Shown: piece after piece, positions 9,568 to 16,803 of the stretch
Position numbering within the stretch: the first letter of the stretch is position 1
Layout of the letters: each line of letters begins with the position of its first letter
NCBI GenBank assembly: GCA_964541305.1
Contig: CAZIPE010000001.1
Span: forward strand, 1 to 64,000
Direction: 5' to 3'
Origin: CAZIPE01 sp964541305
GTDB lineage: Bacteria; Patescibacteriota; Saccharimonadia; Saccharimonadales; UBA7683
DNA: 64,000 bases
The notes under the pieces: model-generated
The model's database searches: none
Told to the model about the DNA's origin: nothing
What the model saw: the letters and a program-made list of their open reading frames with translations, nothing else
Translations under genes and position numbers: made by a program

Positions 9568-9612
9568 TATGACAGGAGAAAAATGTGTCATAACTTGGCT
9601 CTATTTTGCCAA
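9568..9612. other. Two adjacent inverted repeats between operons
   Basis: TATGACA at 9568-9574 pairs with TGTCATA at 9586-9592, and TTGGC at 9595-9599 pairs with GCCAA at 9608-9612. They lie between the end of the zeta-toxin operon and the start of the secretion operon, both on the minus strand. There is no strong T-run after either hairpin, so they could be a weak terminator, an operator for the secretion operon, or nothing. Confidence 0.3.
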
Positions 9613-9629
9613 CCCTAAGAGTGAAGGAG

Positions 9630-9779
9630 CTACTTTTGGGTTTGAAGTTTGAGATAGCGAGTTTCGAGGGCTTGCTGTTGTTTGTTGGCAGATTTGGCAG
9701 CCTTTAACATGAGCTCCTTGCGCTTCTTCTCAGGGAGGTCATAAAAGTTTGTTGGTTGCTTCTTTCTTAGTAGTGCCAT
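9630..9779 (-). CDS. 49-aa basic protein coupled to the zeta-toxin-like gene
   Basis: A very small gene encoding MALLRKKQPTNF followed by a Lys/Arg/Gln-rich, probably helical chain of 49 residues. Its ATG overlaps the stop of the upstream kinase by one base (TAATG), and AAAGGA lies about 10 nt before it, so it should be translated by reinitiation. In toxin-antitoxin operons a small charged protein in this position may be the antitoxin, although epsilon antitoxins normally precede zeta and are larger (about 90 residues). No known antitoxin family is recognised. Confidence 0.6.
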   Translation of the reverse strand: MALLRKKQPTNFYDLPEKKRKELMLKAAKSANKQQQALETRYLKLQTQK

Positions 9780-10513
9780 TAGCGCAGGATCCTTTCGAGA
9801 TTGGTTTTAGTATAACGGAAATCAAGATGATCTTCAATACGTACGACGTCTTCAATAACCTCGGTAACGGCCTTGTTTTCTTTGGTGTCCTTATAGTCTT
9901 TAAGGATTATATTTAATATCAACTTATCGCCAAACTCGGTCTTTAGCTTATTTACAACTTCTTTTGCACCGAGGAACTTTTCAATAAAGTCTTTTTTTCT
10001 GATATTCCTGCCTTCAATCACTTCGCGAAGCTGCGTAAAGTGCCAGGCGATAACTGGGTGCTGAAAGACATAAAAGATGGTTGCTTGTCTGTAGTGGTCG
10101 ATAGCCTTCTCGAGGTTGCTTTTGGCACGGTCATAATCTGCAAGCGTGCCATCAATAAATGCGCTTTGCTTATGTTTCAGCACATGACGGAATAAGTCAT
10201 CGACGGCAATTGAGATTGCCCGTTGAAAGACATATGAATTGGAGCCAGTATAACCAGGTAGCAGTTCCCGGATTTTATCTGGATCAATCACGACTGGTTT
10301 GATTTTCAATGAACGCTCAATTGACGCACAAAAGCCTCTAATAAACTCTGTTTTACCGGCCCCAGGCGAACCGGCAGTAAAAAACACCAGTGGATGTTCA
10401 GAAGATGGGTAATTTTCTAATGAAGCAAAGCGAGTAATAACCGTTTTCTTGTTGGCAGAGCGACGGATCCAGCGAACAGCTTCTTGGGCTAATTGTTTTT
10501 CTTGTTCAGTCAT
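9779..10513 (-). CDS. Zeta-toxin-family P-loop kinase
   Basis: A 244-residue cytoplasmic kinase with Walker A GSPGAGKTE at 48-56, the following acidic patch VVIDPDKIRELLP typical of zeta toxins, and a central FIDGTLADYDRAKSNLEKA block also typical of the family. Classical zeta toxins phosphorylate UDP-N-acetylglucosamine and block wall synthesis; chromosomal relatives in Patescibacteria are common and their substrate is unknown. It forms a two-gene unit with the 49-aa gene downstream. Whether it is a toxin, a nucleotide kinase or a weapon is not decided by sequence. Confidence 0.78.
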   Translation of the reverse strand: MTEQEKQLAQEAVRWIRRSANKKTVITRFASLENYPSSEHPLVFFTAGSPGAGKTEFIRGFCASIERSLKIKPVVIDPDKIRELLPGYTGSNSYVFQRAISIAVDDLFRHVLKHKQSAFIDGTLADYDRAKSNLEKAIDHYRQATIFYVFQHPVIAWHFTQLREVIEGRNIRKKDFIEKFLGAKEVVNKLKTEFGDKLILNIILKDYKDTKENKAVTEVIEDVVRIEDHLDFRYTKTNLERILR

Positions 10514-10609
10514 ATATCTATTATAGCGGCAAACTGATACATTGGCACAGAGAATTACTCGTGTCTACCCACTCTATATAGTTATCATGAATTGTTTAAT
10601 TGTTTGGCG

Positions 10610-10637
10610 AAGTTTGCGGGGACAAAAAAGCAAACTT
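10610..10637. repeat. 8-bp perfect inverted repeat
   Basis: AAGTTTGC at 10610-10617 and GCAAACTT at 10630-10637 can form a hairpin with a 12-nt loop in the intergenic region between the divergent zeta-like gene and the 10713 gene. Neither arm is followed by a T-run on the plus strand; on the minus strand the T-run lies in the loop. It may be an operator or RNA hairpin. Confidence 0.35.
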
Positions 10638-10712
10638 TGGCTCGCACAAGCTAGTCGTTCCAAGTCCCTTCGATGACTCAACGAAACAGAGATAAAGTGA
10701 TAAGATTGATTC

Positions 10713-11129
10713 ATGAAACTATCTGATATATCAAATGCAGATTTCACTGAAGACACCGAACCTCGGGACGATCATCTTATTGAACTTCTAGGCAAGGCCT
10801 ACAAAGGCGATATTCTTTGTACGATGGCTATGGCTGAAATGAATGCTATCAAACTCTTTTCTGACTTCAAGCCAACAGTAAGTGACCAATATCGCGCATA
10901 CTTCGAGAGCAAAGCTAGAGATGATGTGCCACCCGCCATGCATGTGTACGCTGAAGACGGCAAGCTCGTTATGAGTGATGATTATAATGCCTACACCATG
11001 TACAACGAGCTAGGTTTCCATAAGGTTGTCTGTATTGTACTTGGAGACACTCCTGATATTGAAGGAGTTGAATATCATGGTGATCCGTTTGTGATGCCTC
11101 CTCCAACAGTCGAAGAGCTGCCTGGGTAA
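10713..11129 (+). CDS. Hypothetical protein (138 aa)
   Basis: An acidic soluble protein of 138 residues with no motif I recognise. There is no Shine-Dalgarno; a possible -10 box TAAGAT ends 6 nt before the ATG, which suggests a leaderless mRNA. A strong intrinsic terminator follows at 11151-11190, so this is a monocistronic unit. The C-terminus ends in a Pro-rich stretch (MPPPTVEELPG). Confidence 0.65.
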   Translation: MKLSDISNADFTEDTEPRDDHLIELLGKAYKGDILCTMAMAEMNAIKLFSDFKPTVSDQYRAYFESKARDDVPPAMHVYAEDGKLVMSDDYNAYTMYNELGFHKVVCIVLGDTPDIEGVEYHGDPFVMPPPTVEELPG

Positions 11130-11150
11130 ATATGCTACTATTGAACTTGA

Positions 11151-11190
11151 AATAGCTTGTACGTCTTGCGAGAGGGTACGAGCTATTTTT
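11151..11190 (+). terminator. Rho-independent terminator
   Basis: AATAGCTTGTAC at 11151-11162 pairs with GTACGAGCTATT at 11176-11187 (12 bp with one G-U), followed by further T residues to 11190. It ends the 10713 transcript before the XRE regulator. Confidence 0.8.
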
Positions 11191-11237
11191 ATACGCCACC
11201 CCTAAGCCCGAAATGTTATAATGAGCATAAGAAAACT

Positions 11238-11438
11238 ATGAGTAATAAATCTGCAGCTAAACTAGTAAAAGACGCTCGAGTCGCCAAAGGGCTGACTCAA
11301 GCTGAGCTTGCCAAGAAAACTGGTGTTCACTCGAATACCATTGCAAAGATTGAACAGGGCATTCAGCAGCCTTCCTATCCGACTATCAAGAAGCTATCCA
11401 AAGTTCTTGATATCAATATCAACGACTTCCCTGAATAA
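11238..11438 (+). CDS. XRE-family HTH regulator (66 aa)
   Basis: A 66-residue single-domain DNA-binding protein with a helix-turn-helix of the Cro/CI type: LTQAELAKKTGVHSNTIAKI followed by EQGIQQPSYPT. The ATG at 11238 is chosen because a TATAAT box lies at 11217-11222, so an upstream ATG would be before the likely transcript start. The 5' leader would be only about 9 nt. It sits between a terminator and a convergent phospholipase-D-like gene that it overlaps by 20 nt. It may control nearby accessory genes; no operator could be identified. Confidence 0.8.
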   Translation: MSNKSAAKLVKDARVAKGLTQAELAKKTGVHSNTIAKIEQGIQQPSYPTIKKLSKVLDININDFPE

Positions 11439-11868
11439 CTACCTCAAGTTTAGTAAAGCGTATCATCTGCCAAGCAAGGCTGTCAGACATAGTTCGTCGC
11501 ATGATCTCACAACTATCGCCTTGCGATAGAATGTTTAAGCTACCTTCCCAGAGTATTTCCTCGTCAATTATGGCAAGTTTGCGGTGATGTTTGACGGTAT
11601 AGAGTACTTTTACTCCGATACTCTGCATTATCGCTACTGCGTCCTCCGCTTGAATAGCATATTCTTCGTTATGCTCCTCTGGGTTTCTGGTGTTCACTAC
11701 TATTCTTGCACCTTTGTGGCGCAACTTTGTAAGTAGTGGCAACAAGTGTTCCATCCTTCTTTTGGTTATGAAGGGGCTTTCTATGATCACTGATTGCCTA
11801 GCACGCCTTAAATCACGTTCAAATGCTTTATAGAACGTATTGTTATCAAAGAGAGCTGAGTTATTCAT
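11419..11868 (-). CDS. Phospholipase-D-fold (HKD) protein, single motif
   Basis: A 149-residue protein of the PLD superfamily with an intact HKD motif: H95, K97, D102, then G109-S110 and N112. A single HKD motif implies a dimeric enzyme, as in Nuc-type nucleases. I chose the ATG at 11868 because AAGGGG lies 7 nt upstream; the longer upstream frame overlaps what looks like the tail of a broken gene. No signal peptide is seen, so a cytoplasmic nuclease or phosphodiesterase is more likely than a secreted lipase. Neighbouring toxin-like and regulator genes suggest an accessory or defence context. Confidence 0.7.
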   Translation of the reverse strand: MNNSALFDNNTFYKAFERDLRRARQSVIIESPFITKRRMEHLLPLLTKLRHKGARIVVNTRNPEEHNEEYAIQAEDAVAIMQSIGVKVLYTVKHHRKLAIIDEEILWEGSLNILSQGDSCEIMRRTMSDSLAWQMIRFTKLEVVIQGSR

Positions 11869-12028
11869 TGCCATCCCCCTTGGTGTCCTCATCAAGCAGT
11901 TCTCGGATCTCATCGACATCGACAATCGGGTCATCTTCTTGCTGAGAAAAAGTTATCTTAAGGAACCTGCGCCCCAGCCAAGTGTTCCACCAAAGTGACC
12001 CAGGTGGTTACAATAAGAAAATAGCCAT
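11861..12028 (-). pseudogene. Relic of a rhomboid-like membrane protein
   Basis: Reading the minus strand gives an ATG at 12028 followed after a few codons by a frame encoding NHLGHFGGTLGWGAGSLR, then a different frame encoding ITFSQQEDDPIVDVDEIREL with an acidic end, stopping at 11861. The first piece resembles the last helix of rhomboid proteases (NxxxHxGGxLxG) and the second an acidic cytoplasmic tail. Two frame changes are needed to join them and the 5' part of the gene is absent. This looks like the degraded 3' end of a gene, overlapping the start of the PLD-like gene. Confidence 0.35.
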
Positions 12029-12065
12029 TATCTCGCTGGTTTTTGATTATATACGGACTAATCTT

Positions 12066-12656
12066 TTACTTCGTAGAACACGTTATACCAAGACTTTGAC
12101 GGATGGAAGAGATATTATAAGAGAACAAGTCTGGTCGATGATCAAATGGGTTAATGAGATAAAACTTTTCTAGCGGAATCGTTCTGTTTTTCTCTTCATC
12201 TAGAATGTACTGAATCATAGAAAGCACCATGGCGTGAGTGACGAGGATTGCCTGTGTATTTTGTATAGTGAGCTTATGTAGACCCCCTGTTACACGCTTC
12301 TTGAAATCGCTAAAATCTTCAATATCTGAGTTTATAAAAACGTCGTGTGGCACATTCCTGTCCTGGTTGGTAAATTCACCAAAATCAAATTCATCAAATT
12401 CTGGAATAGAGATAACCTCACTGGGTTTGGCAATTAATCGGGTGTTTATTATCTCGGCGGTGTCTATGGAGCGATCCAGGGATGAGGCGTAAATCCTACC
12501 AAATTCCAATCCTTTCTCTTTTAAGTCTCGAGATATTTCGTGTGCGTACGAAATCCCACTAGGGGTAAGTTGTGTGTTTACGTGTCGGCCAGCAAAAACA
12601 TTGCGACGATTTGACTCACTTTCGCCGTGTCTCATAAAGTACACTTGTGCGCTCAT
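12066..12656 (-). CDS. Histidine phosphatase (phosphoglycerate mutase-like)
   Basis: A 196-residue phosphatase of the RHG superfamily: catalytic RHG at 9-11 (MRHGES), conserved YASSLDRSIDTAEII near residue 56, and the second catalytic His in LVTHAMV near 140. It is not a full phosphoglycerate mutase and more likely removes phosphate from a small metabolite. The start overlaps the stop of the kinase upstream by 4 nt (ATGA), so kinase and phosphatase are translationally coupled. They form a three-gene operon with the oxidoreductase. Confidence 0.8.
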   Translation of the reverse strand: MSAQVYFMRHGESESNRRNVFAGRHVNTQLTPSGISYAHEISRDLKEKGLEFGRIYASSLDRSIDTAEIINTRLIAKPSEVISIPEFDEFDFGEFTNQDRNVPHDVFINSDIEDFSDFKKRVTGGLHKLTIQNTQAILVTHAMVLSMIQYILDEEKNRTIPLEKFYLINPFDHRPDLFSYNISSIRQSLGITCSTK

Positions 12657-13348
12657 AACAAGCCCCTACTCCGCATTCCGTCGTATAAGTTCCCGACTAC
12701 ATCTTCGGCACTTGAATTGGCGTTTATGACTAAAACCCTATCTTTTAATTCTGGTGGGGGCTGTAAGGCGACTTTGTAGAAATCGTCGTAGTACTTCAGG
12801 ATTATATCTTTATTAAACGCTTTCTTCGAATCGGGCGAATCACGTGTTTCATTGCGTATGAATAGCTGTTCTACTGAGCAGTGCAATATGAATACTAAGT
12901 CTGGGATGACTTTAGACCTATCGTATCTCATTGAACCCGGCATGATGTCTGAGAGTGTGGTCCCGGGTTCGTATCTATCGGCTACGAATAAACGAGAGAT
13001 AACCCCACGATCCTGAAGCAATATAGCATCTGGATCTGAAGATATTGCGGTTCTCAAATTTGCCGCTTCGTGGGCAAGGCGAAGACTTGCTATGGCAGCA
13101 ACGCGTCTCTCAATATCCGGTGGTCTATCGCCCACATGTTTACCGCGAAGTAGTGCTGAGTTTTTTTGCCACCAATCACTGGGTGGGTCCAGTGCGGTTG
13201 CCCCGAGGCCCGACCTGACTCCATCGCCACGGCAATACGAAACATTTCTGCCTTCTTGGGACAATAGAGAACCTAATTCATAGATAGCAGTGGTTTTCCC
13301 AGCGTTATTTATGCCATCTATGGATATCATTGGCGCTAACTTAGTCAT
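12653..13348 (-). CDS. Thymidylate-kinase-like P-loop kinase
   Basis: A 231-residue P-loop kinase with Walker A GINNAGKTT at 12-20 and a DRG motif (LLQDRGVISRLFVADRYEPG) where thymidylate kinases have DRY/DRF. I chose ATG 13348, with GAGG 6 nt upstream, over the ATG four codons earlier. The true thymidylate kinase of this genome is probably the fusion at 53.6-55.9 kb, so this is a paralogue with perhaps another nucleoside or sugar-phosphate substrate. It overlaps the stop of the oxidoreductase by 8 nt and is coupled to the phosphatase. Confidence 0.68.
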   Translation of the reverse strand: MTKLAPMISIDGINNAGKTTAIYELGSLLSQEGRNVSYCRGDGVRSGLGATALDPPSDWWQKNSALLRGKHVGDRPPDIERRVAAIASLRLAHEAANLRTAISSDPDAILLQDRGVISRLFVADRYEPGTTLSDIMPGSMRYDRSKVIPDLVFILHCSVEQLFIRNETRDSPDSKKAFNKDIILKYYDDFYKVALQPPPELKDRVLVINANSSAEDVVGNLYDGMRSRGLL

Positions 13349-14801
13349 AACTAACCTCATTTCGTACTAAAAAGTTTTCACCATTTCTTCTCAAAAATGC
13401 CGACAAGTACGAAGCGTATAACAGGTTGGTGGTATTTCTATGAGAATTATAATCAGATCTTGCACTTATTTTCTCATTGCTTACGCATGAAAAGAAGTCT
13501 TGAAGACCATTATTCCTCGCCGACCGCATCATGTCTTCGGGTGCCTTACCAAGTTTATTGAATATTTGGTTAGAGCTAATATGTTCGTACTGCTTGAAAG
13601 CTGGGAATAGTGCGCTGTTCCTAAACACGTGGAGATCGAAATTACCGGACTCCCCTATACCTGTCCCCTCTAATTGTTCGTCGGCGGATGACTCGAGAGA
13701 AATAACTTTAACAGTTTGGAGAGGACCAGATATAAAATTTAGTGATTCATGTCGCAATCGACCGTTGCCCTTATAAAGATCCCGGCCCTCTGCTGATGGC
13801 CAACTCCTTTGAGAAACTCCGTCATGATACATGCCGATATTTCCTATAGCTATCTTTTTATTGTTATGATTCATGTAGCTAATCGATAGCTGAGCTGATA
13901 TTTCTCCGAATTTATCAGCGGATTTGTCTTTAAAGTGCTCGTCTAAGTGTTTCCGATCTTGCTCTGAGAGTTGCTCTCCCAAGATTTCGTACTGACTATG
14001 TGAGGGAAATGCTTCTAGATAGTCCTCGGGGTAAACAAAGTTGGACACTAGATCAGTGCTAGTAATCTTTTTGCCCCAGCTACGTTCTAGCATCTCTTGG
14101 GCGGTGTCGATAGTATGGTATCCGGAATGGAGGCACTTACCATAGCCGCTATTATATGGATGATAATCTTGATAGATAATTTCTTTTGGTAGGCGCCACT
14201 GCCCATCGCTGTGTGAGGCTTCGAATGCAGTTATACCTACGCCGGATATGTCTACAATCTCGTCTACAAGCTGCCTAACTAAATCGAAGCCGTAGTGATA
14301 GCGTCTCTGGGCAAGCACGTTACAAACAAGATGAGGGTTTATTTTTCTAGCATTCGCGAGTGACTCGAACACTAGATCATAATCTCCTCTAATTGACTCT
14401 ATCGCCTCGAGACTATTCTTGAGTTTGGTAGGCGCGGATAAGGGCTTGTCTATCAACAGGTTAAACTGGTTGGCGAGAGCCCATCGAGCATACATAACAT
14501 GTGTCTCGGGGTTTGTACTCACGATAATTTTGTCGGTCTTACATAGATCTGCAATTTCTCGTAAGTACTGGGAGGTTTTCGAGTCCAGTGTATTACCGGT
14601 GCCATCCTTTACGCTATATAAATCGAATCGCTCGAACTCCAGTGGATACAGCTCTTCGACCAATTTCTTCAATCTGACTATTCGAGGTTCGAGATCGACG
14701 AGAACAATAGGGTCCTTGGAATTTTCGACTAAAAATGGCAGCAAATTTCTAACCGCATGGCGACCACAGCCAATTAACATGGTAGAACTATATTGTGACA
14801 T
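13341..14801 (-). CDS. Gfo/Idh/MocA-like oxidoreductase
   Basis: A 486-residue protein with an N-terminal Rossmann motif (IGCGRHAVRNLLP at about 9-21), an STNPETH strand-turn and a DKP motif (LLIDKPLS, near 117) that replaces the family's EKP. The second half contains GYHTIDTAQEML, like the substrate-binding His region of the family. The usual length is 330-400, so about 100 residues are extra at the C-terminus. I chose ATG 14801 because the TATAAT at 14809-14814 precludes the upstream ATG. It heads the kinase-phosphatase operon; together they may make or modify a phosphorylated sugar. Confidence 0.7.
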   Translation of the reverse strand: MSQYSSTMLIGCGRHAVRNLLPFLVENSKDPIVLVDLEPRIVRLKKLVEELYPLEFERFDLYSVKDGTGNTLDSKTSQYLREIADLCKTDKIIVSTNPETHVMYARWALANQFNLLIDKPLSAPTKLKNSLEAIESIRGDYDLVFESLANARKINPHLVCNVLAQRRYHYGFDLVRQLVDEIVDISGVGITAFEASHSDGQWRLPKEIIYQDYHPYNSGYGKCLHSGYHTIDTAQEMLERSWGKKITSTDLVSNFVYPEDYLEAFPSHSQYEILGEQLSEQDRKHLDEHFKDKSADKFGEISAQLSISYMNHNNKKIAIGNIGMYHDGVSQRSWPSAEGRDLYKGNGRLRHESLNFISGPLQTVKVISLESSADEQLEGTGIGESGNFDLHVFRNSALFPAFKQYEHISSNQIFNKLGKAPEDMMRSARNNGLQDFFSCVSNEKISARSDYNSHRNTTNLLYASYLSAFLRRNGENFLVRNEVSYD

Positions 14802-14808
14802 TACGGCT

Positions 14809-14814
14809 ATTATA
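14809..14814 (-). promoter_or_regulatory. -10 box implying leaderless mRNA
   Basis: TATAAT on the minus strand ends 7 nt before the ATG at 14801. A transcript starting at the usual distance would begin at or next to the start codon. No Shine-Dalgarno is present. Confidence 0.55.
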
Positions 14815-14882
14815 ATGTATAATATACTTACTAGCAACAAGGATTACTACTTTGTTAGATATTTATCATACAACCGCGAGGA

Positions 14883-15686
14883 ATGAGTCGAAAAATGAAC
14901 GCCACCAGAAACTTATTTATCTCCGAACAACGCCCACACGTTGGTGAGCTAGTTCATTCCACTTTTCATACAGTTGAGGCAGACTGCCCTGCCCTAGAGG
15001 ACATCCTCGCGTTCAGTCCGCCGGTTCAATTCTCAAGAGCCATAGCGCTCGTTGCACAAAAAGATGAGACGGGTCAATTTGATCCTCGTCGTCTCACTAT
15101 TGATGATGACGTGATGCGTTATAAAGAGTTTACCGGTTGGACTCGCGCAGATAGACAGGGATTTGAATATGGAGAATTGCTTTTGAAATACGGAAAATTT
15201 CTATGTGATCAGCTACAAGACTCCCTTACCGACGATGCATATCATGATCCAGGTTTTACATCAGCGCTCAGCATATTAGTTGAGCACACGCGTCGTTACG
15301 CACCATTAACCGACCAACCATTCGAAGATGATTACCTACCCCTTTTCGCCGGTACAAATGATTTGAGTTCGAACATTGTCCCAAGTAAATTTGGACCACA
15401 CATTGACTTTACTCATTCCAGCCCGAGCATTATTGGCTTTGCTGTCTCGGCTGGCAGTGTCGGCACTATACTGTGCCAAGGAGAGTTTTCTTTTGTTGAC
15501 CCGACGAGTAGCAAAGAGGAGCTGAATAGTGCCGGTAATGGATTAGAAAAAATGGATGCAACTCCTCTCAAGATACATTACGGCGACAGTAGGACATCAC
15601 TGCATGAGGGACCAGAAATACCACATAATACGTGGCGGAATTTCGTTCGCTTCTTTATGGGGCCAGCTCATCCAAGACACCCATAA
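14883..15686 (+). CDS. Unknown protein, possibly oxygenase-like
   Basis: A 267-residue soluble protein preceded by GAGGA close to the ATG; an alternative ATG lies four codons later. A GPHIDFTH segment near residue 170 and a later His/Arg region (HEGPEIPHNTWRNFVRFF) recall the H-x-D...H/R metal site of 2-oxoglutarate/iron oxygenases, but the spacing is not diagnostic and I cannot assign it. It is divergent from the oxidoreductase operon and followed by a NUDIX gene, which suggests a small-molecule modification function. Confidence 0.6.
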   Translation: MSRKMNATRNLFISEQRPHVGELVHSTFHTVEADCPALEDILAFSPPVQFSRAIALVAQKDETGQFDPRRLTIDDDVMRYKEFTGWTRADRQGFEYGELLLKYGKFLCDQLQDSLTDDAYHDPGFTSALSILVEHTRRYAPLTDQPFEDDYLPLFAGTNDLSSNIVPSKFGPHIDFTHSSPSIIGFAVSAGSVGTILCQGEFSFVDPTSSKEELNSAGNGLEKMDATPLKIHYGDSRTSLHEGPEIPHNTWRNFVRFFMGPAHPRHP

Positions 15687-15701
15687 AGTCTATTATATTT
15701 T

Positions 15702-15731
15702 TTGTAAGTTAGATCAGACTAATGCTAGAAT
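15702..15731 (+). promoter_or_regulatory. Promoter of the NUDIX gene
   Basis: TTGTAA at 15702-15707 and an extended -10 (TGCTAGAAT) ending at 15731 are separated by 18 nt. The ATG at 15741 is 9 nt after the -10 box, so the mRNA would be leaderless or have a leader of 2-3 nt. Confidence 0.55.
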
Positions 15732-15740
15732 ATCTATATA

Positions 15741-16262
15741 ATGAGTCTTTCACTTGTAATTCGCGATTCAGACGTAATACCTGGCTCAACTCCACAGTCC
15801 AACATTACGTATAGAGATCGTTTTGCGGCTCGAGCTGTGGTTCTCAACGATGAGGGTGAAGTATTACTCCTTCACGTATCCCTTCACAACTACCATAAAC
15901 TACCTGGTGGTGGCATAGAGGCAGATGAAGATGCGCGGGATGCCTTACAACGCGAACTACTCGAGGAAATAGGCTGTACCGGTAAGATTATTGCTGAACT
16001 TGGTCAGGTTACGGAGTATCGGGATCAATTTAAATTGCATCAAATATCGTACTGTTTCTTGGTCTCAAAAATTGGAGAACAACAGACTCCTATGCTTGAA
16101 CCCGATGAGAAAGCACAGGGATTCGTAGAGACTAAAGCAAAAAACCTTAAAGACGCGATTGCTCTGATGAAAAAAGACAATCCGGATAACTACGAGGGCA
16201 AGTTCATCACACGGCGAGATGTCGCTATTCTGAAAGCAGCTTATAAAAATAGACCGCAGTAG
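15741..16262 (+). CDS. NUDIX hydrolase
   Basis: A 173-residue pyrophosphohydrolase with a complete NUDIX box at about 57-79: G-x5-E, REL, LEE and a following IG (GGIEADEDARDALQRELLEE). Such enzymes hydrolyse nucleoside diphosphates linked to another moiety. The substrate cannot be read from the sequence; an RDRFAARAVVLNDEG start is like ADP-ribose or mutator-type members. It stands downstream of the unknown 14883 gene but has its own promoter. Confidence 0.85.
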   Translation: MSLSLVIRDSDVIPGSTPQSNITYRDRFAARAVVLNDEGEVLLLHVSLHNYHKLPGGGIEADEDARDALQRELLEEIGCTGKIIAELGQVTEYRDQFKLHQISYCFLVSKIGEQQTPMLEPDEKAQGFVETKAKNLKDAIALMKKDNPDNYEGKFITRRDVAILKAAYKNRPQ

Positions 16263-16554
16263 TTTATATAGTTTAAACAGTATTATTACACAAAAAATTT
16301 GGACCAAGGGGCTTGGCTTTATTGGTGCAGTCTAATCTATTAACAGATTTATTTTATAGATTACACGATGTTCCTGACGCATATCGATTTACTTAAAATT
16401 TCAGATCGTGACGCTCGGCCGAGTCAATGAATCGAGACTCTACTAGTCTATTTTTTGCTCTAAGAAGTTTAATTATCGGGTTACGGTAGAGAATATTCGA
16501 AAAAAGCGGTATACTACACGTTGATACAATAACTAATAGAGAGGTAAGACAGAT
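16263..16554. other. Intergenic stretch without detectable gene
   Basis: About 290 nt between the NUDIX gene and the DUF5679 gene. A short CCAAG/CTTGG hairpin at 16304-16316 followed by CTTT may be a weak terminator for the NUDIX transcript. A TATACT-like -10 element lies about 45 nt before the DUF5679 start. No tRNA, structured RNA or conserved ORF is seen. Confidence 0.4.
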
Positions 16555-16746
16555 ATGGCTACAGGATACTGCGTTAAATGCAAAGAAAAAGGCGTTGAAC
16601 TATCAGCACCAGAGATTCACCAAACAGCAAAAGGTGGCTTTATGGCTAAAGGCAAGCACGAGAAATGTGGAACAACCGTATGTGCAATGATGTCTAAAGA
16701 TACTGCCGACAAAGCACTAGAAGACGGCGCGAAAAAAGCGTACTAA
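16555..16746 (+). CDS. DUF5679-type zinc-ribbon protein
   Basis: A 63-residue protein starting MATGYCVKCKEKGVEL, with a CxxC pair at residues 6 and 9 and later Cys residues in EKCGTTVCAMM. This matches DUF5679, a small family common in Saccharibacteria and other Patescibacteria. It probably binds zinc and may associate with nucleic acid or ribosomes; the function is unknown. A GAGGT ribosome binding site lies upstream. It is monocistronic. Confidence 0.75.
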   Translation: MATGYCVKCKEKGVELSAPEIHQTAKGGFMAKGKHEKCGTTVCAMMSKDTADKALEDGAKKAY

Positions 16747-16803
16747 ATACCTAATACACAATGATCTGAATTGCCGACGATTGATTCTAAGTAGTCGATG
16801 GTA

